Under the pieces are notes generated by a model that saw only the letters and a program-made list of their open reading frames with translations, was not told the origin of the DNA and did no database searches. Made by a program: the position numbers and the translations under genes. From contig OU744736.1 in assembly GCA_916613615.1 (NCBI GenBank), positions 372,001-436,000 of the forward strand: DNA of 64,000 nt. The letters are read 5' to 3'. Below, in pieces: positions 11,906 to 21,665 of the stretch. Every line of letters begins with the position of its first letter. Within the stretch, counting starts at the first letter, position 1. This stretch comes from Steromphala cineraria. Taxonomy: Eukaryota > Mollusca > Gastropoda > Trochida > Trochidae.

Positions 11906-12640
11906 TCTTAGTCCGTTGGATATATACCTTGAGAGAAGGTGGGGGACCGAGGCTCTTGACCCCGAGGATGCTGACTTCATAAACGCCGGGAGCTCAATTG
12001 GAGCTGAGACGTGAAAGGAATGGTCAACCTTCGGACGGTACGTGTCCGGCAGTCTGATGCTGACTCTGTCTCTGTGAAAGACAGTCAGCCCGGGATCAGC
12101 AGACATCGCGTGGATGTCGCCTACCCGCCTGCCAGACGTGACCGCCACAAGGAAGGCTGTCTTCCAGGTAAGTAATTGAAGTGGGATGGCGTCAAGGTCC
12201 CTCCGGAAGGACGGACCCGAAAGCCAATCTAACACCACCGATAGGTCCCAAACTGGGCTGATACGCCGCGTAGGCGGACGTATCCTGTCCACACCTGCTA
12301 AGAAACGCTGGACCATGGGATGACTACCCAAAACGGAGCCATCCACAGGGACGTGGAATGTGGAAATAGCCGTCGAGTATCCACGAACTGTAGATGCGGC
12401 CAGGCCGTCATCAAGTCGGGATTGCAAAAACTCGAGCACCTGAACTAAGCCCGCAGAAAAGGGATCGAGCAGCCCTCAATTTCCACACCAGCGCGCATAA
12501 CAGGCCCATCTATCCTCGTATTGATTGTTTGTTGAATCCCTCCTCGAAGCCAGTATTGTGTCTGCAACTCGTGCAGGAATACCGCTCTCCTGGAGGCGAT
12601 TCCGGATAGTGGCCAAGCCACCCACTGAATCCCTGGATTC
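11895..12640 (-). pseudogene. DIRS-like tyrosine recombinase, N-terminal domain and Arg-I region
   Basis: It starts with the SAM-like N-terminal DNA-binding region (DTILASRRDSTNNQYEDRW). An in-frame TGA interrupts at 12476-12478, then the same frame continues (LEFLQSRLDDG, STVRGYSTAIS) to the first catalytic box VTSGRRVGD near 12137-12111. The stop alone would truncate the enzyme, and the downstream frameshift removes the HxxR...Y half. In the undamaged relative this domain probably followed RNase H on the same polyprotein, since the reading frame returns to that of the RT here; that ancestral fusion is inference. Confidence 0.82.
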
Positions 12641-13345
12641 GGGTGTGGCGCCCCTTCCTGAGTTAGAAGGCCCGGGCGACTCGTCAACAGCACGGGAGGC
12701 CGTGCCAGACATCTGAGTACCAACGGAAACCAGCTCTGTGCCGTCCACAAAGGGGCCAGAAGAACTAGAAGTTCCGGCGGCTGGCTGCCCAACTGCAACA
12801 GAACCCTGGGAATGAGTGGAATTGGCGGGAACGCCCACAGCACTCGACCGGTCCAGTCTATCGCGAAGGCGTCGGACGCCAGAGCGTTGGGATCGGGGAT
12901 TCTGGAGCAGAACACTGGAATCTGGTTCGTCACTCCAGACGCAAACAGATCCACCTGGTACGGTCCGTAACACTGGGAAATAATCCCGAATGTCCTCCGG
13001 TTGAGCATCCACTCGTGAGGAGCCAGGATGCGGCGAGACAGAGCGTCCGCACGGACGTTGTCCACCCCCGGGAGATACACCGGATGAACCCGGATATTGA
13101 ACCGGTCGCACCAGAACAGGAACTGCCACGCCTCCCACAGGAGCATTGGAGAAACCGTGCCCCCCTGTTTCAGGATGTACGTCATTGCTGTGCGATTGTC
13201 TAGCTCCAGCCGTACAGACTGACCTCGAATCAGGTGCAGGAAATGATCGAAGACCCTCCTGACTGCACGAAGCTCCAGAACGTTTATATGGAGATTGGAC
13301 TCGTCCGGGGACCACAGGCCCGAAGCCAAGTGGTCGCCCAGGACT
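12600..13345 (-). pseudogene. DIRS-like RNase H and connector region
   Basis: RNase H degrades the RNA strand during cDNA synthesis. The first Asp (TDASLSGWGG) is in the RT frame. The rest is in another frame: LHINVLELRAV (Glu), VRLELDNRTA (Asp-Asn) and GVDNVRADALSR (last Asp), followed by a conserved-looking tail ending near WVAWPLSG. The frame change sits in a run of eight G (minus strand) at 13346-13353; a second, compensating change lies near 12600-12640 where the recombinase begins. Confidence 0.85.
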
Positions 13346-14640
13346 CCCCCCCCAGCCTGAGAGGGAAGCGTCCGTTTGGATCGTGATCGTCGTCGGTGGA
13401 GGATTCAGAGGAATCCCCCTCCTCAGATTGGCCTCCGAACACCACCACTGAAGGTGGTCGGCCAGCCAGTCTGGAACAGAGATGTTCTTCTCTAGGCTCT
13501 CGGAATGGGACCACAGGCCGGCCAAGGCTTGTTGTACCGGTCTCATCCTCAAGCGAGCCCTCCATACTATGTCCACCGTCGCCGCCATATTCCCCAACAA
13601 CCGGAGCCACATCCGGGCGGGGTGAGCGGGAGACTGCATGAACTGGTGGACACACTGGGTTACCTTGATCACTCGATCTTGAGCAAGGGAAACCATCCCC
13701 GTCGCAGTGTCGAACCTGGCCCCCAGGAACACTAGGTCCTGGGAGGGGGCTAGGTCTGACTTCTTGAGATTTATAATCCAACCCAGACGCAGCAGAATAT
13801 TCTGAACGTCCTGGGTGGCCTTCTCGTTCAATGCTCGGGACAGAGCCCTGATCAACCAGTCGTCCAGGTAGGGGTGACAACACCTGCCCTGTGATCTGGC
13901 GACCTGTGCTGGGATCAGCATAAGTTTGGTGAAAACCCTTGGCGCTGTTGAAATGCCGAAGGGGAGCACCCGGAACTGATAGCATACCCCGTCGAAAGCA
14001 AATCTGAGATACTGCTTGAACTGAGGGTGCATCGGAACGTGAAGATACGCGTCCTTGAGGTCGATTGACGAGAGCCAATCCCCTGCCTCTACAGACGCTA
14101 TCACAGACCTGAGTGTCTCCATCTTGAACGATGGAACCACCAGCATCTTGTTTAGATATTTGAGATTCAGTATGGGCCTGAATCCTCCGTCCTTCTTGGT
14201 GACTAGGAAGTACGTCGAGTAGTACCCTTCGTTCTCCTGTCCCAACGGAACCCGTTCTATGGCCGCCTTGTCGAGCAGAGCTACGACTTCGGCTCGGAGG
14301 ACTGTTGCTTTCTCCGCGGAGGCTGGCACAGGGGTGCTCCTCACTCCGGTAAAAGAAGGTGGCCCATTCTTCCAGATAGGCAAATGTCCGTCCCTGAGCG
14401 TGGACAGGACCCAGGGATTGGACGTGGCTCTCTCCCAATCCTTCAGAAAGTGGGATAGCCGACCTCCCACTGGAAGACTCGGGCACTGGCATAGGATTCC
14501 CGGTATTGGCGACACTCCGGTCCCCGCACGGTTCACCAGGTCGGGCTGCAAGGTACTCAGGTGCCCTGGTTGGGACCCCCTTTCCCCCGAAAAGACTGCT
14601 GCTTGCCTTTTCGGCCCTTGCCAGCGCCTTTCCCCAATCC
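13346..14640 (-). pseudogene. DIRS-like reverse transcriptase
   Basis: Open from the element edge without an ATG. Numbering from a TTG at 14551, the domain starts at VGGRLSHFLKDWE (28-40), a typical RT onset in this group. It continues through YYSTYFLVTKKDGGFRPILN (110-129), SSIDLKDAYLHVPM (catalytic Asp 164) and LPFGISTAPRVFTK (196-209) to the active-site YLDD (228-231). TDAS (393-396) opens RNase H, and the frame is lost just after. Codon use is GC-rich, unlike the flanks. The domain is complete and reads as intact, but the polyprotein is not. Confidence 0.9.
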
Positions 14641-15093
14641 AAAGTTCATTACTCCATTACTATTTAAGTTATCAAAACAAAACATACATCTTTGTATGTG
14701 GATAAACAAGACCAACATTGTTTCTGATATACCTTATGAGTGAAATATCAATAGTTAAAAGTGTTAGGTTTCATTACATTATACAGGGGTCTGAAACAGT
14801 CTACTTTAAATTATAGCCTTTAATCACATGTATCTGGCAAACGGTGATAGATAATTCAACCAAATTTGTTTCTGCTTCTAGGAATAATATTCTCTGGAGT
14901 ATGATGTCATAGCTGACATTGGCCAACATGGTGAATTTTTCTGATAGTCTTTAACACTGAATATCAAGTGAAATTTGGTCATTTTGATAATGTATTAGTT
15001 AATGTTTATCTCTTAGACAAAAAGTGAAGGTCAAACACTGTGTGAAGGTCAAACATGAATCTTAAAGACCTAAGTATTGACGCGTCAATCCTA
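14641..15093 (-). repeat. Inverted alpha-type repeat unit, head part
   Basis: On the minus strand it begins CTAGG, then ATTGACGCGTCAAT (15076-15089), TTAGGTCTTTAAGATTC and two TTTGACCTTCAC words, the alpha head. It then follows unit 4 of the array (53732-55329) up to the point where the DIRS-like element interrupts. It joins to 9733-10768. Confidence 0.85.
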
Positions 15094-15612
15094 GTTGATT
15101 TTGGACTTATTTTTCATAAGAGTTTCTCATTAAACTGACTTAGTTTCATATGAAAATAAACATCTCAGCGTTAATGGTTATATTAGATGAGTAACATTAC
15201 AAGATAATATCCCTGGTGGGAGGGTATTATCTGGGGATGGAGGGCCTTATAAACGTAAGTAGGGTCCTCATGTCAGGGTATTATCTGAGCTTATGAGGCC
15301 CTCTCATACGCATGAGGGAAGTTGCACGGGGATAAAGACTGAAAAAACAGGTATTAAAACTACCGTGAACTATATAATTGCACATAACAGTTTAACGTAG
15401 CAATATTTATCTTCTGAAAATGTATTAACATCATAGCATTTATTGTCGCATAACTTTATAAATAAAAGTAGTTTGTATCTTAAATTTTATATGAACACAT
15501 TCACCAATATCCGCCCGAAACTATTATGCATGTAAGTTCTGAACAGTGACTGATTGATTGCGTTGGTGTTTATTGCCGCTTGAGCAATGTTACAGCCATT
15601 AGTGGCGTGTGG
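15094..15612. other. No gene; one short hairpin
   Basis: AT-rich. A hairpin AGATAATA...AGGGTATTATCT lies at 15202-15232. Nothing else was supported. Confidence 0.4.
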
Positions 15613-15980
15613 ATTTAAAGGGGCAGTAGCACGTTTTTAGAGGGAATATAAGGTGATGTCAGGAAAATGAAAATAAATGGTTCCAATTGAAAGGCAATGT
15701 ATTCAAACCAAATGGAGCAGTAATAATTCAAATATATAATGTAAAGTTAAGCCATGCGATTCCTTTTCTTACACAAAATGAATTAAAGGTGTTCACAAAA
15801 AAATGGCCGCCAATGGATTTTAGGTAAATCTTCATACTTTGTTCTCTGACTTTGAATGATTGGCTTGTGTAATGAGATTTTTGCCACTATCAAAGTAATA
15901 CATTTAGCGTTAACATACAATTATCAGTGAAAATCTTTAAATATAAAATTCTCAAAAAACGTGCTACTGCCCCTTTAAAT
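15613..15980. mobile_element. 368-bp MITE with 26-bp perfect TIRs and probable TTAA target duplication
   Basis: Arms 15613-15638 (ATTTAAAGGGGCAGTAGCAC...) and 15955-15980 are exact reverse complements. TTAA sits at the outer edge of both arms, suggesting a TTAA-targeting superfamily (piggyBac or Kolobok) with TIR AGGGGCAGTAGCACG. The interior is non-coding. Confidence 0.85.
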
Positions 15981-16001
15981 GCAATCCTTATTTTATGTAG
16001 T

Positions 16002-16098
16002 AAATAGTAACCTATGCCGAGGTTGATACGGGTAATATCACCCCGAGGGAACCGAGGGGTTATATTTCCCGTATCAACCGAGGCATAGGTTACTATTT
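16002..16098. repeat. Near-perfect fold-back palindrome (97 bp)
   Basis: aaatagtaacctatgcc...ttgatacggg pairs with cccgtatcaaccgaggcat...actattt. The spacer is ~25 nt and 'ccgagg'-rich. Confidence 0.85.
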
Positions 16099-16330
16099 GC
16101 CATACACGCCGAGGAAAACATAGTTAAATTAATGTTTTAATCGTTGTTGGAACGCAGTAATGTCAAAATTAAAGGAATAATTGCCCATTTATCACATTTC
16201 GTCCAATACATTATGAATGCAAGACAGAGTACACCCCACGAGCATAGCGTGGCAGCAAGAACAACTTATCCGTGTGCAATACTTTGCACGAGATTTACGA
16301 GCTCGTCTGTTGTCGTGAAGATCGCATTGT

Positions 16331-16440
16331 CCAATCAGCAAGCAATGTCGCGGTGACGTATGCGCATGCGTGTAAATGCACGTGCTCTTATCATTTGACT
16401 TGACAAAGCGACGAGACAGCAAGGATAGTTTCAAGATGGC
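16331..16440 (+). promoter_or_regulatory. CpG-type promoter-like cluster
   Basis: In about 110 bp there are a CCAAT box (16331), a CRE-like TGACGTA (16354), an NRF1-type palindromic word TGCGCATGCG (16361-16370) and AAGATGGCC (16433-16441), a YY1-like word containing an ATG. This combination is typical of TATA-less animal promoters. It could also be carried by a repeat. Transcription is inferred, not shown. Confidence 0.45.
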
Positions 16441-16582
16441 CAACACGTGCTTGTCGGAGTACTCTTACAGCGAAGAAAACTTAATGGATAATATTTTTCG
16501 AGAGCCCAGCTCAAGAAAACGCTACAGTAACTACATACGTCCAATAAAGGAACAATTTTCGGATATTTGCTGTTGGAGCTAG
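16436..16582 (+). CDS. Putative 48-aa small ORF, unknown function
   Basis: Starts at the ATG inside AAGATGGCC, just after the promoter-like cluster, and ends at TAG. The peptide (MANTCLSEYSYSEENLMDN..., ending DICCWS) has no signal peptide or membrane segment and a basic SSRKRYSNYIR patch. I do not recognise it. It could be a leader ORF on the spliced transcript proposed for 16436-17239, or a chance ORF. Coding potential needs homology support. Confidence 0.3.
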   Translation: MANTCLSEYSYSEENLMDNIFREPSSRKRYSNYIRPIKEQFSDICCWS

Positions 16583-16759
16583 TGTGTGAACAGTGGAATG
16601 TGCCGGACTATCCATAATCAACGCATATTTTATTATTCACTGGATTATATTGTCATTTTTGTGTTACGATGCAGTTGGGCATTCTTTGAATTTTAATGGA
16701 TCAGCGACACGTCTTTTCCAGACAGAAACACATCTGCAGCTTGTGTACACGGATTATCC

Positions 16760-17239
16760 ATGTTGAATGAAGGTAAGGGATATGTTAGTCCAACTGCATA
16801 TTTCTTTCAATGAGTGCAAGTTTTTAATACTAGCATTACATGAACCATTAGTTCACCTGTCAAAGTCTTAAAACATGGTTGGCATGAGCTATTGTTTGTA
16901 CTCATTGTTGAAATCAACATTTCTGTTTCGAAATTGGTGTGCTGAGATTGACGGAATTGCTGCTGTGTTCCTGAATAAGTGTTGACGATTAAAGATATAT
17001 ATTGGCATTAATGCAAAAGAAACATTTGAGCGTTGAGTATAAACTTTTTAACATTTTAATATAATGATGTAAATTAAGTGGAATTATATTTTTCTTACAG
17101 GTAACAAGTGGATTAAAAACATCAGGGATTTACAGGACAGCATCTACCGAATTACGAAGATCACCCCGTACCTGCACACAAACCGAAATCACGCCTCTGA
17201 CAGAAAACCCAACTGTTGAAGGTTTCAGGAACTAATAAA
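16760..17239 (+). other. Possible spliced 3' part of the same transcription unit, with poly(A) signal
   Basis: A good donor AAG|GTAAGG at 16772/16773 and a strong acceptor TATTTTTCTTACAG|G at 17100/17101 would remove a 328-nt intron. Spliced, an ATG at 16760 opens a 43-codon frame (MLNEGNKWIK..., ending NC) to TGA at 17219. AATAAA follows at 17234. The peptide is not recognised. Splice sites and poly(A) signal together suggest a real short transcript, coding or not. Confidence 0.35.
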
Positions 17240-17349
17240 GGAGTTGACAATGTACCGTTTTCATAAAAGAATAAAAAAATTGAAAGCTTGTCATGTACTT
17301 CATACGAAATCATTGATAAAATCGTCACCCACAGTCGATACTGATCATA

Positions 17350-17602
17350 TTGACCTAGGGAGTTATGAGATATCTAACCTTTATGCCATCTTTCGACCCC
17401 ATAACATTTATACGGAGGTGTTTTTTTAAATATTACTAGAGGCGAAGACGAGAGTAATATTTAAAAAACACCGTTGTTTTAACCGAGGGAGGATACTGAA
17501 AGTCGAGGGGAAGCCGAGATTTTCAGTATCCGGACGAGGATATGATTTAGCTAAATGTATGACGTCACGAAAGGTTGGATATCTCATAACTCCCAAGGTC
17601 AT
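17350..17602. repeat. Composite fold-back element
   Basis: Three nested inverted pairs. The outer pair is tgaccta/tgggagttatgagatat (17350-17380) with its complement near 17570-17602. The middle is a ggtgtttttt...aaaaaacacc stem (17415-17472). The inner is ggatactgaaa/tttcagtatcc (17490-17532). 'ccgaggg' words fill the loops, as in the palindrome at 16002. Confidence 0.75.
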
Positions 17603-18129
17603 TGGCAAGGTCTGATATCAAATAATGCCCTAGGGCGATATGGATGAACAACCGATGATGACGTCATAAGAGGTTGATATGAGAATGAACCAATGATAAG
17701 GGAATGGGACCATATCATCCCTAGGTGTGTATAAACATATGACAGTTCTCGGTAACTCTGTAAATGCGCAACTTCCCGTACAGTCAGAATCCGAGACAGT
17801 CGCAACGTCCCTTCAGCGTACAGTTTAATTTTAGTCGAAATATTTGGCCGAAACAGTCAGAAATACTTTATTGGGCATTTATATAACGATATCCACATTC
17901 TATCAACATATGAGAGGTTAATTTGAATGACTCCGTTCATCTAAATTGCTGTGATTGGCAAATTTAGACATATTTTCGTTAGGCTTTCTAACGCGATCTC
18001 AAGGACAGCTGAAAATCATCATTATACAGAGACCGAAGTTATGTTACATTATAAATGCAGTAGTTTACAAAGCAGTAAAGCTTCATCGGTCCACCAAGAC
18101 AGTTTAAATCTATTATAAACAACGTATTA

Positions 18130-18246
18130 ACTAGAACTAACCATGAACGTGGAGTCGGGGTTGTTTTGTTTTCACTGTACAGTGAGGAATTGGACGTTGC
18201 AGAGGTGCAACTTCCGCTTTACCTGTACAGTCGAGTACCCCCTGTG
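18130..18246 (-). repeat. 117-bp inverted repeat, right copy
   Basis: Reverse complement of 8972-9088 with a single difference. It ends ...ACCCCCTGTG on the plus strand. No clear target-site duplication is visible between the flanks ATTATTC and TAATCAT. Confidence 0.9.
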
Positions 18247-18540
18247 TAATCATAAACTAAATTACTCAGTTGCCGCATTAATAAAAAAAATGTTTAGATT
18301 TAGACTCTCACAAAATACCTCATAAATATGTATTCTACACCTATGTAACACCTATGTATATATGCAATAATATTTTAGCACCATAGTGCTTTTACTTGTA
18401 TAAAATGTCATTTTAGTACCTTAGTGTCAAATAGGCCCAAGTTGGCCAGGCGATGTTTTAAGTTATGTGTTTTACTGTCTTTTACAACTGTATCGCTTGA
18501 CACTTAAATAAATTATTTTTCTTCTTTCTTCTCTTCTTCT
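18247..18540 (+). mobile_element. Probable LINE 3' end
   Basis: A short open segment (...SVAALIKKMFRFRLSQNTS then stop) resembles the last codons of a LINE ORF2. An AT-rich 3' UTR, TAAATAAATT, and a (TTC)n-like tail at 18515-18545 follow. Whether it belongs to the LINE broken at 8971 is only a hypothesis. Confidence 0.4.
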
Positions 18541-19929
18541 TCTATAAAGAAGCAATGTTATCTTCAATCAACTTGAGTGACTGCAGTTAACGAGCTTGAA
18601 TAAACAAAGTATACACATTGGTCTTACCGATCATGAAAAGTTAATCCACTCATCACATACTAAACCGTTAGATATTTTAGTAGATCTATGTTTTTGTTCT
18701 GTAACTGTGCCCTAGTTTATTAAATTTTTTTTAGTTTTTACCATTAAACACTATTAAAGCCCAGGGCAGCGTCTGTACAGTTGAAGTAATTGATCCAAAT
18801 GCAAAATAGTGAAGTCAGAATATCCTCGTGTTCATATTCTAATTTACCAAATGAACAATTACAACTTTAATATATAGTTAACGTTCCCTTTCACCTTAAA
18901 CGCTAGATTCACTGTTCCTGTTGAACATCAAGTTCAATCCTTTTTTTCAGCATATTTTTATGTATCACAATCGTAGATGTTTGACAAAAAACTAAAATAT
19001 AATGATATGAATTTTATATCATATTAATTAAAATAATATCTAAGATTTGTTATACTTGCAATATGTATTTTATAAAGTAGAAGAAAAATTGATAGAAAAG
19101 AAGAAATCTAGATATAATATGTTTCTAAATATTAACTCATTCTATATTGAAATATTCAATTTTCAAAGAGAAGCAAGTACATGTACATCCAAACTACCGG
19201 TATCTGAGAATAAGAACATGTTACTTGCAGAATGGTTTGCTGTTCAGATATATAACTTGAACCCGTCACGTAACACGGACAAACTCTGTTCAGCAAACGT
19301 TTCATAAAGGCCTTTATTTTTCAGAGATGCTTTATGTTAGTATCCCCTTGTGTATAAATTTGTTTAAATGACGATTGCAACGGATTTACTTAAATAATTG
19401 AGTATTATTAACTTAAGTAAGCAATTGTTAATCGGGTAACAAAGCGGTATAAAGTGTAGTTCAATGAAGCTTAAATGATGTACAAACTCACATTTCGGCA
19501 TAAAACAACTTATAAAATTATCATATCGAAGTGGCAAAGGAAACATGTCCAATGATTATTTGTCTTCGTACGTAGTGTTTAGCATAGACGCAATATACAC
19601 CATGAAGACTCTGGAGTGTATGTATAAAATGCACAAGCAAAGATAGGAAATTCAGAAATGCACGGTCGTTAAAATAATTTAGATGATATAGCAACAATAC
19701 TGTATCGTATGTGGATTGTCTCCTTATTCTTCTGCTATGAGACAGTGTGATTATCAGAAGGCAATTCCAAATATTGGGACACACAAAAATCAAACAAGAC
19801 AATGACGCTACTCAGATATTAACTATTAGTCATTAACTGCCATAACCTAATTTGAAATTAAATAACGTATGTGGCAATATTGAGTCAATTGAGTGCACAA
19901 GTGTTAAAAAACAGAAAATTTAGATTGGT
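18541..19929. other. Gene-free AT-rich stretch
   Basis: Only short open frames without compositional or motif support. No repeats matching elsewhere in the window were recognised. Confidence 0.4.
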
Positions 19930-20335
19930 TGACATTGCATTATCTCGGTATCAAAACATGTCCGATAGCCTTCAAATGCTCCTCTCTACTTGAAAGAACT
20001 GCTCTCCCTGTATCAACCCTGCCGATCTCTACGATCTTCCCAACAGCTCCAATTGCGTGTTCCATCAACATCTACAAAACTTGGCGATCGCGCCTTCTCA
20101 GTTGTTGCCCCTGTCATATGGAACTCACTCCCATATGACCTTAAAAACTGTGAATCTCTAGACTGCTTCAAGAAAAACTTAAAAACCTATCTGTTCTCTA
20201 TCCGCTGAATTCCCAAATCTCATAGACTTTGTACATAGTTTCTTATCCTTTTCTTTCTCTCTCCAGCGCCGTTGAGCAGCTCATGCTGGAAATTAGGCGC
20301 TATACAAATTAATTATTATTATTATTATTATTAAA
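19930..20335 (+). mobile_element. 5'-truncated CR1/L2-like LINE 3' end
   Basis: Degenerate coding leads into a readable C-terminus: LGDRAFSVVAPVIWNSLPYD, then LKNCESLDCFKKNLKTYLF, the usual end of CR1/L2-like ORF2 proteins. The 3' UTR ends GCGCTATACAAATTA followed by (ATT)n at 20315-20335, the tail style of these LINEs. Earlier frames are interrupted. Confidence 0.8.
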
Positions 20336-21279
20336 TACAATGCTTATCAAACGTTTCCTTAAAATAAAACACAAATACAAGCATGACTACATGTCACATA
20401 CGCACAACAGGACTGAAGATTATATTGTCAAAACTTATATTGTCAAACAATATTGAATTAAACATGATAATCTCAAATATTAACAAAATGTAAAAGATGA
20501 TATTTACAAATATTTACAACTATTTACAACTATTTACAAAGAATAAAAGATGATATTTACAAAATAATAAATATCTAATAAAGGTAATAAATATCTTCAT
20601 TTCACCCAATGGGAGATATGCTTCGTAGAAAGGACTTTGTTATATATCACTGTTTAGTCATGTTTCCATGAAAACCACAAAAATAAAAAAACATTAAATT
20701 TTGTTGGTCTTACCTTCAAAAGGCACATCTAGGAATCATGATTGATAAGTGTATGAAGTTTGGTTGCAGCTAGCATGTAGGCCTTTAGGATATATCCAGT
20801 GCTCATCCCAATTTCCAATATATGTCGTCATTGGAGAAAATGATATTTCTTTTAATTAACAAGAAACATGTAGGCCCGTAAGTTCGAAGCTAGTTTTAAG
20901 GTGGTTTAAGCTAGTCCGGGTTTAATTTTAAAGTTAAACCACGATTGGTAAGTTCGAAGCTGGTTTGCCCTAAACCTGGTCTAAAATAGCCTGAACCACC
21001 TTGATTTTAGAGCAAAATTTAAACCAGCTAGGGGGCTAGTTTAACATGACTTTTCCCCCTTGTTGATGATGTGTTACCAACTATTATTGTGAATAGAATA
21101 CGTGTTATGCAAATTTATGTATATATCAAAATATGTTTTACCTTCTGTGACATTCCACTACCTCTTCCCCTTATATCCACAATATTTTGGAATTCTATCT
21201 GTGTTACAAGAGCAATCAAAAGATCAGAATGTTTATCTTTATATCACCCATGAAAAGACTGACCAAAAAACAGCAAAAA
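20336..21279. other. Gene-free stretch
   Basis: A short ATTTACAA(C/A)T repeat lies near 20505-20540. A self-similar segment at 20879-21050 repeats 'gtaagttcgaagct' and has ggtggttta / accaccttgat complements, perhaps a decayed palindromic MITE. Confidence 0.35.
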
Positions 21280-21340
21280 GGTGAGCGTGGCTCACCAATA
21301 CCCCCGACCGTGCATCCCTGACCAAATAAATTACTGCTTA
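21280..21340 (+). repeat. Isolated left end of a hairpin-type repeat
   Basis: GGTGAGC-gtg-GCTCACC hairpin (21280-21296) followed by AATACCCCCGAC. This is close to the left end of the element at 45765 (GTGAGC-aaa-GCTCAC, then ATACCCCC). No matching right end was seen, so it is truncated. Confidence 0.6.
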
Positions 21341-21379
21341 CCTCTCAAAACTTAGACATCCCATTATCCAGACCCTCAC

Positions 21380-21490
21380 CTCACCCTCGTGTCTTCTGAT
21401 ATCAAATATACCAACACTCGTTGATAAAAGTAATTTGTTACTTTATCAACTTGTGTTGATATATTTGATATCAGAAGACACTTGGGTGAG
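21380..21490. repeat. Fold-back palindrome (111 bp)
   Basis: Arms ctcaccctcgtgtcttctga...ttgataaa and tttatcaa...tcagaagacacttgggtgag are nearly complementary, with a very short loop at about 21432-21440. Confidence 0.85.
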
Positions 21491-21539
21491 ATTCTCTTAA
21501 TATCAACTGTATATATATAATTTTGCTTTTATAATGATA

Positions 21540-21665
21540 TTCATGTGTGTGAGCTGATGCGTGCGTATGCTTGTGCGTGTGCGCATGCGTGCGCGTTTGA
21601 ATGTGTGTGAGTGTATGCGTGTTTGAATGTGCGTGTAGGCCTACGTGTGCATGCGTGTGTGTGGA
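21540..21665. repeat. Degenerate GT/GCGT-rich low-complexity tract
   Basis: Alternating purine-pyrimidine sequence (tgtgtgag, gcgtgcgt, gtgcgcatgcg), a candidate Z-DNA tract. Confidence 0.8.

Larger units (their letters stand above)
10769..14640 (-). mobile_element. DIRS-like tyrosine-recombinase retrotransposon, decayed, 5' part missing
   Basis: GC-rich 3.9-kb block in AT-rich surroundings. In minus-strand order it carries reverse transcriptase, RNase H and tyrosine recombinase, the gene content of DIRS-like elements, which integrate by recombinase and leave no target duplication. The joins are sharp: 10768 and 14639/14641 bring together the two halves of a repeat unit that is continuous in 54180-54210. 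No gag-like ORF precedes the RT, which begins only ~90 bp inside the 14640 edge, so the 5' part is absent. The 3' region holds a perfect 52-bp inverted repeat. At least three frameshifts and one in-frame stop make it non-functional. Confidence 0.88.

Noticed and set aside
12476..13330. Continuation of the RT frame as a 290-residue protein
   Set aside because: After the G8 run this frame gives Pro/Ser/Gly/Arg-rich nonsense, while the RNase H motifs are read in the alternative frame.
11895..14705. Many plus-strand and alternative-frame ORFs over the DIRS-like element (for example 13284-14642 minus, 14259-14705 plus)
   Set aside because: They are frame shadows of the GC-rich RT/RNase H/recombinase coding sequence with no domain of their own.
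19047..19307. 86-codon plus-strand ORF in gene-free DNA
   Set aside because: Lys/Asn/Ile-rich composition typical of random AT-rich frames; no domain, promoter or splice support.
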